A stretch of DNA of 13,519 bases, from the NCBI GenBank assembly GCA_964516865.1, contig CAZEXD010000017.1:1-13519 (forward strand), in the 5' to 3' direction. A program made the translations under genes and the position numbers. Position 1 is the first letter of the stretch, and each line of letters starts with the position of its first letter. The notes beneath the pieces are model-generated. The model had not been told where the DNA came from, ran no database searches, and saw nothing but the letters and a program-made list of their open reading frames with translations. The stretch comes from CAZEXD01 sp964516865 (GTDB lineage: Bacteria > Patescibacteriota > Minisyncoccia > Minisyncoccales > Staskawiczbacteraceae). Shown in pieces: positions 6,142-12,024 of the stretch.

Positions 6142-6173
6142 CCCCGAAGGAGAAACTTCGTTTCCCTACGGGG
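6142..6173. repeat. Interrupted hairpin near the right repeat copy
   Basis: CCCCG-A-AGG-A-GAAAC pairs with GTTTC-CCT-A-CGGGG around a TTC loop: 13 paired bases with one symmetric A/A mismatch and one bulged A. It is followed by a G-run rich segment (6178-6196). Open frames crossing 6077-6414 on the plus strand are translations of this repeat and are not credible genes. Confidence 0.55.
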
Positions 6174-6209
6174 CAGGCGGGGGGTTGGGGTGGGGGCAAC
6201 ATCTTCTTT

Positions 6210-6352
6210 GGCGGCGCATTTTCGCAAAGCGAAATACGAAATTCGACGAGCGGAAACGCTGGGCGGGATTTATGTCCTTCAGGGCAGAAATTGTTGCTCA
6301 AAATGGGTTCGCACTTCGTTCAGTAATTGCGACCATTTTTTAAAAGGAGAGG
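6210..6352 (-). repeat. Right copy of the inverted repeat bounding the restriction cassette
   Basis: Reading the minus strand from 6352, the sequence matches the left copy: 6352-6318 equals 1822-1857 apart from one A, 6317-6297 is similar, and 6250-6210 matches 1989-2028. The middle is shorter than in the left copy. It contains TTTCGC-AAA-GCGAAA (about 6220-6234), another small hairpin. The region between the HTH gene and the response regulator (6020-6415) holds only this repeat, the operator, the hairpin at 6142 and a terminator. Confidence 0.75.
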
Positions 6353-6364
6353 GCAAAAAAAAAC

Positions 6365-6394
6365 AAAAAAATGACTCAATCGAGTCATTTTTTT
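6365..6394. terminator. Bidirectional intrinsic terminator
   Basis: ATGACTC-AATC-GAGTCAT (6371-6388) is flanked by an A-run (6365-6370) and a T-run (6388-6395), so a U-tract follows the stem on either strand. It closes the response-regulator transcript (gene end 6416, minus) and would block read-through from the plus side. Confidence 0.8.
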
Positions 6395-6415
6395 TACAAC
6401 CCAAGATATCGTAAT

Positions 6416-6790
6416 CTATTTGGAAAAAATACTTTTTATTCTGGTAATAATAATATCTAAAGTAAATTGAGATTTTACCATATAATCCATTGCGCCAAGT
6501 TGCAAACCTCTTTCAATATCTTCTTTTTTATCAAGATTGGACAAAATAATAATAGGAATTGAAGAAGTAGAGGTATCTTCTTTTATTTTTTTTAAAACCT
6601 CGAAACCGTCAACCAGCGGCAAAACAAGGTCTAATAAAATTAGGTCTGGTTTGACCTTTTTTGTTTTTTCTATTGCTTCTTTTCCATCGGAGGCAACGGA
6701 AACCTCAAATTCTTCCTTCGCTAACCTTTTTACCAATAAACCTCTAAAAAATTCATCGTCTTCTATGATTAAAATATTTTTTTTAGCCAT
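6416..6790 (-). CDS. Stand-alone response-regulator receiver protein (CheY-like)
   Basis: 124 aa, a single receiver domain with no output domain. Key residues are present: acidic pair Asp11-Asp12, phospho-acceptor Asp54 in LILLDLVLP, Ser84 in IILSN and Lys106 in MVKSQ. It would take phosphate from a histidine kinase that is not in this window and act through protein contacts. ATG at 6790-6788 gives the normal MAKKNILIIEDDE start; only a weak Shine-Dalgarno is seen. A promoter candidate is at 6834-6862 and a terminator follows, so it appears monocistronic. Single receivers of this kind are common in Patescibacteria, where the partners are usually unknown. Confidence 0.95.
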   Translation of the reverse strand: MAKKNILIIEDDEFFRGLLVKRLAKEEFEVSVASDGKEAIEKTKKVKPDLILLDLVLPLVDGFEVLKKIKEDTSTSSIPIIILSNLDKKEDIERGLQLGAMDYMVKSQFTLDIIITRIKSIFSK

Positions 6791-6833
6791 AAGATAAATA
6801 AGATGTTTGTATATTATTTAATAATTATCTATT

Positions 6834-6862
6834 ATCTTATCATCTTTTATAAGAATGTTCAA
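6834..6862 (-). promoter_or_regulatory. Candidate promoter of the response regulator
   Basis: Minus strand: TTGAAC (6862-6857), 17-nt spacer, TAAGAT (6839-6834). Each hexamer matches 4 of 6 consensus bases. The start site would be near 6827, giving a leader of about 37 nt. Confidence 0.4.
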
Positions 6863-6960
6863 CTTTTCATAATGGTTGTAAAGGAAATTAATTTCATTTA
6901 CCACTAAGAAGAGGTATCTAAAAATGTCCACCCGCTTAGGTCCTTAAGGCGAAAAGAAAT

Positions 6961-7179
6961 TTAAAAAAACTGGGGAACATATTCCAGTAGTAGTGAAATA
7001 GCAATTATTACCAAAAACCCGATTAAAAAAAAATGAAAAGTATAAAGCAGGGGTATTACTATATAATTCATTTTTGCCCCGCCGTCTTTATGCCAATAAT
7101 AAATAAGAATAAAAAAAACCACGTAAAAGATAATGGTTACAAAAAACAAAATTTGAACACCTAATCGAAAAAATAACAT
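6961..7179 (-). CDS. Small two-helix membrane protein of unknown function
   Basis: 72 aa, not recognised. Two hydrophobic segments (about residues 5-28 and 41-66) are separated by a short polar loop, YWHKDGGAKMN, so both ends probably face the same side. ATG at 7179-7177 follows the TAA of the upstream sigma-4/HARE-HTH gene with a single base between, giving a TAAAATG junction, so it is probably translated by coupling. No catalytic or binding motif is visible. Small membrane partners of this kind are frequent in CPR genomes and often remain unassigned. Confidence 0.7.
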   Translation of the reverse strand: MLFFRLGVQILFFVTIIFYVVFFILIYYWHKDGGAKMNYIVIPLLYTFHFFLIGFLVIIAISLLLEYVPQFF

Positions 7180-7180
7180 T

Positions 7181-8212
7181 TTAAGCAGTCTGAGTTTTTC
7201 TTAAGATGTATTTTCCTTGTTCGTCCCTTAAAAAGTATTTTTTATCGTTTAAATTCATTAAAACCGTATTTTTGGCAACAATTCTCTGCGAAAGAACTTT
7301 TTCCACTAAGGTTTTTCCATCTAATGGTTGGTCCGCTTCTGTCATAATCTTAATTAAAATATCCTTAACCGTTCCAGGAGCATATCCCCATTCTCTTAAA
7401 GCGTACATTCCTCTCCCAACCAAAACGAAACGAGGGTCTTTTATTAATTCGTTATGAACAGTTTGGGGAAGGGCTTTTTTGCCGCGAAAAGAATAACCAT
7501 ATTTATCAATCAAAGAAGCGACGGTTGTAAAATGGAGGGGTTTATTTTCTTTCTGAAAAACCAAAAACGCCTTATCTCTTGTTCCTCGTGGATGAATTTC
7601 CGGCCATTCAATTAATCCAATTTTACCATCCTTATTCTCTTTAATGTTTTTGGAAATATCAAAATAAGAAAACAAGGTTGCGGGGGTTAATTTATATTTT
7701 TCCCCAAATTGAGAAAAGAAATCTTTTTTAGGCAAAGGATGGTTAATTTTTTTAAGGTCAGCCACTATTGTTGTTAAGGTTTTTATAACCCCCTCTCCCT
7801 TATCAGAAAATATTGTCCAAAAAGAATAAAAATCTTTTTTTTCACAAACCCGGAAAAATTGATCACCCAAGGTAAGAAAAAACAAAACATAGGGCTGTTC
7901 ATTTTTTTCACCCACTTCTGATAGCACTTTTTCTTCTTTGGCAAAGCCACCATTTTTTTTAAAATAATTGGAAAAAAATTGAAAAACAGGAGCCAAAAGC
8001 TCTTTTTTTTGTTTTTTAATCGCTAAAAACCCATTTTTTTCTATTTGACGAACCCGTTCGCGGGTTATCCCCATACTCTTTCCTACCGACTCTAAGGTGT
8101 GTCTTTCTTTCCGCCCAATGCCAAAACGACGGTTAAAAACCTCTTTGGTTCTTTCCGAAATCGTTTTGGTTAAGTTTTTATATATTTGAGAATAATTCAT
8201 CATACTAAACAC
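7181..8212 (-). CDS. Sigma-70 region 4-like / HARE-HTH transcription regulator
   Basis: 343 aa. Residues about 20-66 carry a region 4.2-like helix-turn-helix, RHTLESVGKSMGITRERVRQIE, the signature used by sigma factors to bind -35 boxes. There is no region 2, so it cannot open promoters alone. A helical middle (70-200) is followed by a HARE-HTH/RpoE-delta-like winged helix (about 210-278, IHPRGTRDKAFLVF ... DPRFVLVGRGMYALREWGY) and a second winged-helix-like segment (280-338). This architecture suggests an RNA-polymerase-associated factor. Start: GTG at 8212-8210 has AGGTG (8223-8219) 6 nt upstream, while the in-frame ATGs at 8203 and 8200 are 15 or more nt away, so GTG is chosen. Strong promoter at 8249-8277; a small membrane protein follows, coupled. 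Confidence 0.85.
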   Translation of the reverse strand: MFSMMNYSQIYKNLTKTISERTKEVFNRRFGIGRKERHTLESVGKSMGITRERVRQIEKNGFLAIKKQKKELLAPVFQFFSNYFKKNGGFAKEEKVLSEVGEKNEQPYVLFFLTLGDQFFRVCEKKDFYSFWTIFSDKGEGVIKTLTTIVADLKKINHPLPKKDFFSQFGEKYKLTPATLFSYFDISKNIKENKDGKIGLIEWPEIHPRGTRDKAFLVFQKENKPLHFTTVASLIDKYGYSFRGKKALPQTVHNELIKDPRFVLVGRGMYALREWGYAPGTVKDILIKIMTEADQPLDGKTLVEKVLSQRIVAKNTVLMNLNDKKYFLRDEQGKYILRKTQTA

Positions 8213-8248
8213 TCATATCACCTGCTTATTAAAGTTAAATATTTTATT

Positions 8249-8277
8249 ATTTTACCCCCAATAAAAAGGTTTGTCAA
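8249..8277 (-). promoter_or_regulatory. Near-consensus promoter of the sigma-4/HARE-HTH gene
   Basis: Minus strand: TTGACA (8277-8272, 6 of 6), 17-nt spacer, TAAAAT (8254-8249, 5 of 6). Start near 8242 leaves about 30 nt of leader, which carries the AGGTG ribosome binding site at 8219-8223. It lies within 20 nt of the secF stop. Confidence 0.8.
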
Positions 8278-8294
8278 TGTTTTATCAAAAAATC

Positions 8295-9203
8295 TTATCC
8301 TCTTTTTTCTCTCGTAATGGTTAACAGGCTAACTAAAATTAAAGCGGCTAAACACAAAGAAGAATATGTTCCTATCGCCACGCCTATTGTTAAAACCAAA
8401 GAGAAATATTTTAAGGTGGCGCCGCCAAAAAAGAAAATCGCCAACAAAACAAATATGGTTGTTAAAGAGGTGTTCAGGCAACGAGTGATTGATTGATTTA
8501 GCGATAAATTGACAATTTCTTCATAAGATAAACCCCTTTCTTTTAAAAGATTTTCTCTAATGCGGTCAAAGACAACTATTTTGTCATTAATCGCGTAACC
8601 GACAATTACCAAAAAAGCCGTTATTATGGGAATAGTTATTTGAACTTCATAAAATTTTCCCAAAACAGCCAAAACCCCTAAAACAATCAAAAGATCATGG
8701 AGCATAGCAATTAAAGAAACAATTCCATATTGCCAAGAAGAAATTGGCCGGGAAACCTTTCGAAAAACCAGGGCAATATAAATTATTATTATTAATATTG
8801 AAAAAATGGTGACAATTTGTGTCTTTGCTTTTAATTCTTTGCCAATTGCCGGACTGATTGTTTCAAATTCTATCATTTCCTCCTCAATGTCTCCGATTGT
8901 TTTTAATTTTTCTTTTATTTGTTGCTGAATATCGCTGGAAATATTTTTATTTTTAATTCTTAAAGCCACTCCTCTCTCGCCTATTAATTTGACTTCTACT
9001 TCTTTAAAATTAATTTCTGCTAAACTATTTTTTATTTCATTTATCGAGGGTCGCTGTTGACGGTAATTTATTTGAACTAAAGTGCCGCCACTAAACTCAA
9101 TGCCAAATCGCAAACCGAAGAAAAATAAAGCAAACAAAGAACCCGCAATCAAAATTCCGGAAAAAATGAAAAAAATTAAGCGATATTTTATAAAATTAAA
9201 CAT
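8295..9203 (-). CDS. secF: Protein translocase subunit SecF
   Basis: 302 aa, RND-type partner of SecD that uses the proton motive force to pull exported proteins out of the SecYEG channel. First membrane segment at about 10-30, then FGIEFSGGTLVQ (33-44, family motif), an extracytoplasmic domain (about 45-120), and five further membrane segments (about 128-148, 158-182, 188-206, 245-262, 268-295). GYAINDKIVVFDRIRENL (202-219) is the conserved SecF motif with the Asp/Arg pair. Length is normal. ATG at 9203-9201. It follows secD after 102 nt, a gap longer than usual for this pair that contains a heptad repeat (9212-9239) close to the start codon. Confidence 0.97.
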   Translation of the reverse strand: MFNFIKYRLIFFIFSGILIAGSLFALFFFGLRFGIEFSGGTLVQINYRQQRPSINEIKNSLAEINFKEVEVKLIGERGVALRIKNKNISSDIQQQIKEKLKTIGDIEEEMIEFETISPAIGKELKAKTQIVTIFSILIIIIYIALVFRKVSRPISSWQYGIVSLIAMLHDLLIVLGVLAVLGKFYEVQITIPIITAFLVIVGYAINDKIVVFDRIRENLLKERGLSYEEIVNLSLNQSITRCLNTSLTTIFVLLAIFFFGGATLKYFSLVLTIGVAIGTYSSLCLAALILVSLLTITREKRG

Positions 9204-9211
9204 GATTATAA

Positions 9212-9239
9212 TTCTAATTTCTAATGCTTAATTTCTAAA
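9212..9239 (-). repeat. Heptad GAAAT-type tandem repeat before secF
   Basis: Four 7-nt units on the plus strand: TTCTAAT, TTCTAAT, GCTTAAT, TTCTAAA. In the coding sense they read GAAATTA-like heptads, ending 8 nt before the secF ATG. The core and period match the tract before rpmB (1467-1531), but only one arm is present here. The rest of the 102-nt secD-secF gap is AT-rich without other structure. Confidence 0.6.
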
Positions 9240-9305
9240 AAAGTTTAGTTATTTTGTTATTAGTTATTAAGATTTATTAGGTTAATGTGTTATTCCAATC
9301 TTTCT

Positions 9306-10763
9306 CTATCCCCACCACCATTTCCATTTTCCTAATTTTGTTCCCTCAAAAATTTCTAAAAAAATTCTCGTAATAATCATTGCCGAAAACATACTAACAA
9401 TAATACCGATACTTAAAGTTAACGCAAAACCCCTGATAAAACTTGTACCAAGAAAAAAGAAAATAAAAGCAACAAAGAGAGTGGTTAGGTTTCCGTCGCG
9501 GATAGAGGGCCAAGCGCGTTTAAAACTCTCTGCTATACTTTGATTAATTGATTTTCCGTTTTTCAATTCTTCTTTCATTCTGGCAAAAATCAAAACATTG
9601 GCGTCAACCGCCATCCCAATAGAAAGAATAACGCCGCCAACACCAGCCAAAGTAAGAGTAAGAGAAATAAAAGGAACTAGGGAAAAAAGTTTAAAAATCG
9701 AAAGAGTAAAAATTAAATAAATCACTAAGGCAAAAGAAGCCAAAATTCCCGGAAGCCGATAAAAAAGCGTAAGAAAAATTATAATTGCCAAAAAACCAAT
9801 GATTCCAGCCCAAATAGATTTTTGCAGCGACTCGGCGCCCAAAGTTGGTCCTACTATTTGTTGAGAAATTGGTTCTCCAATTTTTACAGGAAGAGCACCA
9901 TCCTTTAATCTTTTAACAATTTCTCGGGCTTTCTGAATATTCATTTCACCAGTTATCACTGCCTGACCGCCGGTTATTTTATTTTGAACAACTGGAGCAT
10001 AGGGACTATAAAAATCTTGCTCATCAATTTTATTATCACCCGTTGTATCAATAATTGAATTCCCATTCAAAAAAATTGCTAATCTTTTTCCTATATTTCT
10101 TTCGGTTATTTTTTCAAATAATTCTTCGCCCTTTTTGTTAAATTTTAATCTTATTTCTGGTTTACCATATTGATTTATAACAAGTTCCGCAGCGTCTTTT
10201 CCTTTTAAATATTCCCCCGTCAGTTCCGTTGTTTTAAAATAGGGATTTTGAAAAGCCAGTTCCCAATTTTTAATTTTTTGGATTTCTTCTATGTTTTTCC
10301 CCTCTATTTCTTTTATTTTGTCTAAAATGGTTTTCGTCTCTTCTTCTGTCCTTTGTTCTAAAAACTCAAGATAAGGTGTTTCGCCTATCATTTTAATCGC
10401 TTCATTAACATCTTTTATGCCAGCCAATTCTACAATGAGGCGATTTTCTCCCACTACTTGAACCAGTGGTTCGGCCACCCCATAATTATTAACCCTTTGT
10501 TCAATCCTGTCTCTAAGAATTCCCATTGCCTCTCCCTTATCTTTATCATCCATTCCGCTTAAATCTGCCTCGTAAACCAAACTGACTCCGCCCCGCAAAT
10601 CAAGACCTAATCGAAACGGTAGGGTCCAAAAATGCGGAATTTTAAGGGAAAACCCTTCATTCAAAAAATCAACCGTTTTGTCAAAATAATTCGGATAAAC
10701 AAAATTGCCGGCAAAAAAAGCCAGAATCAAAATCGCGGTTAAAATTAAGTATTTCCGGCGCAT
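9306..10763 (-). CDS. secD: Protein translocase subunit SecD
   Basis: 485 aa, shorter than E. coli SecD (615) but typical of many bacteria. Signal-anchor helix (about 5-22), RLGLDLRGGVSLVYEAD (51-67, P1-domain motif), extracytoplasmic P1 domain to about 310, then five membrane segments (about 316-335, 339-360, 370-390, 425-442, 446-470). GGVILSIGMAVDANVLIFAR (376-395) is the conserved motif with the functionally important Asp. Odd point: residues 239-250, within the P1 segment before APVVQNKITGGQAVITG, read DTTGDNKIDEQD, an EF-hand/dockerin-like loop that the usual family sequence lacks. ATG at 10763-10761 begins MRRKYLIL. It is the first gene of the secD-secF pair. Confidence 0.97.
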   Translation of the reverse strand: MRRKYLILTAILILAFFAGNFVYPNYFDKTVDFLNEGFSLKIPHFWTLPFRLGLDLRGGVSLVYEADLSGMDDKDKGEAMGILRDRIEQRVNNYGVAEPLVQVVGENRLIVELAGIKDVNEAIKMIGETPYLEFLEQRTEEETKTILDKIKEIEGKNIEEIQKIKNWELAFQNPYFKTTELTGEYLKGKDAAELVINQYGKPEIRLKFNKKGEELFEKITERNIGKRLAIFLNGNSIIDTTGDNKIDEQDFYSPYAPVVQNKITGGQAVITGEMNIQKAREIVKRLKDGALPVKIGEPISQQIVGPTLGAESLQKSIWAGIIGFLAIIIFLTLFYRLPGILASFALVIYLIFTLSIFKLFSLVPFISLTLTLAGVGGVILSIGMAVDANVLIFARMKEELKNGKSINQSIAESFKRAWPSIRDGNLTTLFVAFIFFFLGTSFIRGFALTLSIGIIVSMFSAMIITRIFLEIFEGTKLGKWKWWWG

Positions 10764-10788
10764 AATTGATTTTTTTATTAATTTTCTT

Positions 10789-10816
10789 ATTATACAAAAA
10801 TTTTAAAATTTAACAA
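10789..10816 (-). promoter_or_regulatory. Candidate promoter of secD-secF
   Basis: Minus strand: TTGTTA (10816-10811), 16-nt spacer, TATAAT (10794-10789, perfect -10). Start near 10782, about 20 nt before the ATG. Confidence 0.6.
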
Positions 10817-10834
10817 GATTTGTTGTAAAAAAAC

Positions 10835-10863
10835 TGGACAAAATAAATAAAAAATGCGATTAT
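10835..10863 (+). promoter_or_regulatory. Candidate promoter of the zinc-ribbon gene
   Basis: TGGACA (10835-10840), 17-nt spacer ending in TGC, GATTAT (10858-10863): an extended -10 arrangement. It faces away from the secD promoter. Confidence 0.5.
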
Positions 10864-10912
10864 GAGATTAGTGTTAATGTTCGTTTCAGCCCTTTGAAAA
10901 AAGGAAGGGGAA

Positions 10913-11137
10913 ATGTCCCACTGGAAAGACAATCAAAGAAAGTTCATCCCAAACAGCCCGGACACGGAAAAGAAATGGCTTCGCTGTCTGAAATGCGGAA
11001 AAAAAATTTGGACAGACCGCTGCCACCGGATGTGTCCGGAATGCAAAGAGAGGAATTCCTCACTAGGTCTAAAAGCTGGAACACCCCATAAAATAGTTCT
11101 CCCCTCCAAGGTCGTTTTCTTGGATCTTTTTTCCTAA
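10913..11137 (+). CDS. Small zinc-ribbon protein
   Basis: 74 aa. Residues 25-44 hold CLKC and CPEC (Cys25, Cys28, Cys41, Cys44) with Cys37-His38 between, a compact zinc-binding ribbon after a basic N-terminus and before a 30-residue tail. No enzymatic motif is seen; nucleic-acid binding is a common role for such ribbons but is inference here. The ATG at 10913 is preceded by the purine-rich AAGGAAGGGG (10901-10910), one of the few strong ribosome binding sites in the window. It is monocistronic with its own promoter (10835-10863) and terminator (11139-11162). An overlapping frame starting at 10894 lacks the cysteine pattern and is not real. Confidence 0.8.
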   Translation: MSHWKDNQRKFIPNSPDTEKKWLRCLKCGKKIWTDRCHRMCPECKERNSSLGLKAGTPHKIVLPSKVVFLDLFS

Positions 11138-11138
11138 G

Positions 11139-11162
11139 TCCGCCTCAAGGCGGAATTTTTTT
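11139..11162 (+). terminator. Intrinsic terminator of the zinc-ribbon gene
   Basis: TCCGCCT-CA-AGGCGGA (11139-11154), perfect 7-bp GC-rich stem, followed by A and seven T (11156-11162). It starts 2 nt after the stop codon. Confidence 0.92.
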
Positions 11163-11320
11163 ATGGAAAATTAACTGGTTCTAACTTGCCACCGATCCTA
11201 AAAATTTCTTCTTCTACCGGAAAGTAATATCAATCAACCAAATAAAAAACTGATAATTTTCGTAATAAAAACTATTTTTATTTATTTTTTTTAATTCTTT
11301 TATTTTTTTCTTAAATTTCC
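11163..11320. other. AT-rich spacer without recognised features
   Basis: Between the two convergent terminators lies a T-rich, low-complexity stretch. I see no credible reading frame, RNA gene or repeat in it; a minus-strand frame at 11300-11584 is a shadow of the GC-rich genes. Confidence 0.6.
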
Positions 11321-11359
11321 AAAAAAAAAGCTCCGGGCGACCGAGGGCCACGGGGAGCT
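11321..11359 (-). terminator. Intrinsic terminator of the GC-rich two-gene operon
   Basis: On the minus strand AGCTCC (11359-11354) pairs with GGAGCT (11334-11329), enclosing a GC-rich loop that can pair further, followed by nine T (11329-11321). It lies about 22 nt after the stop of the 83-aa gene and confirms the minus-strand reading of the island. Confidence 0.85.
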
Positions 11360-11381
11360 ATGCAAAACGAGAAAGAGCGAG

Positions 11382-11633
11382 TCAGTGCGTATAGTCGCCC
11401 ACCCAGACAAGGCTGGCCAACTGCCGCGCTGACGGAAGCCGACCTCGCCACCAGGCAAGAACTTGAGGACCGAACTCATCCGCCTCCAGAATGACGAGCG
11501 GCCGGCGCTCCTTGACCTGGAAGAAGACGAACTCCACCAGTTCAGAGAAACCCATACGCCAAAGCGTTTCTCTGATTCTGGCAAGGTACCTGGTGTAGTT
11601 TCTTCTCCTTCCGAGAATCTTCACAGTCAGCAT
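11382..11633 (-). CDS. Small protein, possibly a degenerate thioredoxin-fold protein, in GC-rich island
   Basis: 83 aa, not firmly recognised. The outline beta (LTVKILG, 2-8), long amphipathic helix (13-28), beta (LVEFVFFQV, 32-40), beta after a proline (RPLVILE, 44-50) and a terminal helix (SARQLASLV, 68-76) resembles MTH895-type small thioredoxin-fold proteins. The place of the CxxC after the first strand is taken by RRRNY and the middle helix seems to be missing. There are no cysteines at all. ATG at 11633-11631 overlaps the upstream gene by 7 nt, and AGGAGG (11647-11642) lies 8 nt before it, an excellent ribosome binding site. Codon and base use (about 60% GC) differ sharply from the flanking genome. 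Function unknown. Confidence 0.72.
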   Translation of the reverse strand: MLTVKILGRRRNYTRYLARIRETLWRMGFSELVEFVFFQVKERRPLVILEADEFGPQVLAWWRGRLPSARQLASLVWVGDYTH

Positions 11634-11917
11634 GCCGGCGCCCTCCTCCTACTGGTGATCGCTTCAACAATCTCTTCTGGGGTCGGATACGTACCGTCCC
11701 AGCGGGAAGAAGAACCCTTCTCCCTATCTCCCACGACAACGATGGTGGGTACGACAAATACCCCCATCTTTCGAGCCGTCGCGAACCCGTCGTCGCTGTC
11801 CACATCAACAACGACAACCGGGATACGCCAGCCCTGCACCTCAAGCATAGACGCGATCCCGTCCACCAACGGCTGGTGATCTTGATAACTCGCCCTCACA
11901 AAGATTTTGATTACCAT
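11627..11917 (-). CDS. Thioredoxin-like protein lacking the CxxC motif, in GC-rich island
   Basis: 96 aa. Thioredoxin/glutaredoxin outline: beta VIKIFVRA (2-9), helix (13-28), beta VVVVDVDSD (34-42), helix FATARKMG (45-52), the cis-proline strand VFVVPTIVVVGD (53-64, Pro57) and the closing WDGTYPTPEEIVEAI (73-87). The active-site CxxC expected after the first strand is replaced by SYQDHQP, so it should not do disulfide exchange; the only cysteine is the last residue. A binding or structural role is possible. ATG at 11917-11915 has AAGGAT upstream at good spacing; a near-consensus promoter lies at 11977-12005. First gene of a two-gene operon. Base composition is unlike neighbours, suggesting acquisition. 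Confidence 0.8.
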   Translation of the reverse strand: MVIKIFVRASYQDHQPLVDGIASMLEVQGWRIPVVVVDVDSDDGFATARKMGVFVVPTIVVVGDREKGSSSRWDGTYPTPEEIVEAITSRRRAPAC

Positions 11918-11976
11918 TGCTGATCCTTTTCCTTTTTGGGGAGGGTGGGGCTAACGAAGAACAAATGCTGTTTTCC

Positions 11977-12005
11977 AGTATAATCAAAAAAACCATCGCA
12001 GTCAA
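11977..12005 (-). promoter_or_regulatory. Near-consensus promoter of the GC-rich island
   Basis: Minus strand: TTGACT (12005-12000, 5 of 6), 17-nt spacer, TATACT (11982-11977, 5 of 6). Start near 11970, leader about 53 nt including a C-rich stretch (11938-11950) and the RBS. It is one of the strongest promoters in the window. Confidence 0.85.
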
Positions 12006-12024
12006 GAAAAAAACTATAAAAGGG

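Noticed and set aside
6077..6414. Three overlapping plus-strand reading frames (64-88 aa) between the HTH gene and the response regulator
   Set aside because: They translate the right repeat copy, the hairpin at 6142 and the terminator; low-complexity peptides, no ribosome binding site and no family resemblance.
11463..11879. 138-aa plus-strand frame in the GC-rich island, and other minus frames at 11300-11584 and 11542-11844
   Set aside because: Opposite or shifted frames of the two real genes, long only because of high GC. The minus-strand promoter, RBSs and terminator and the thioredoxin outline support 11627-11917 and 11382-11633.
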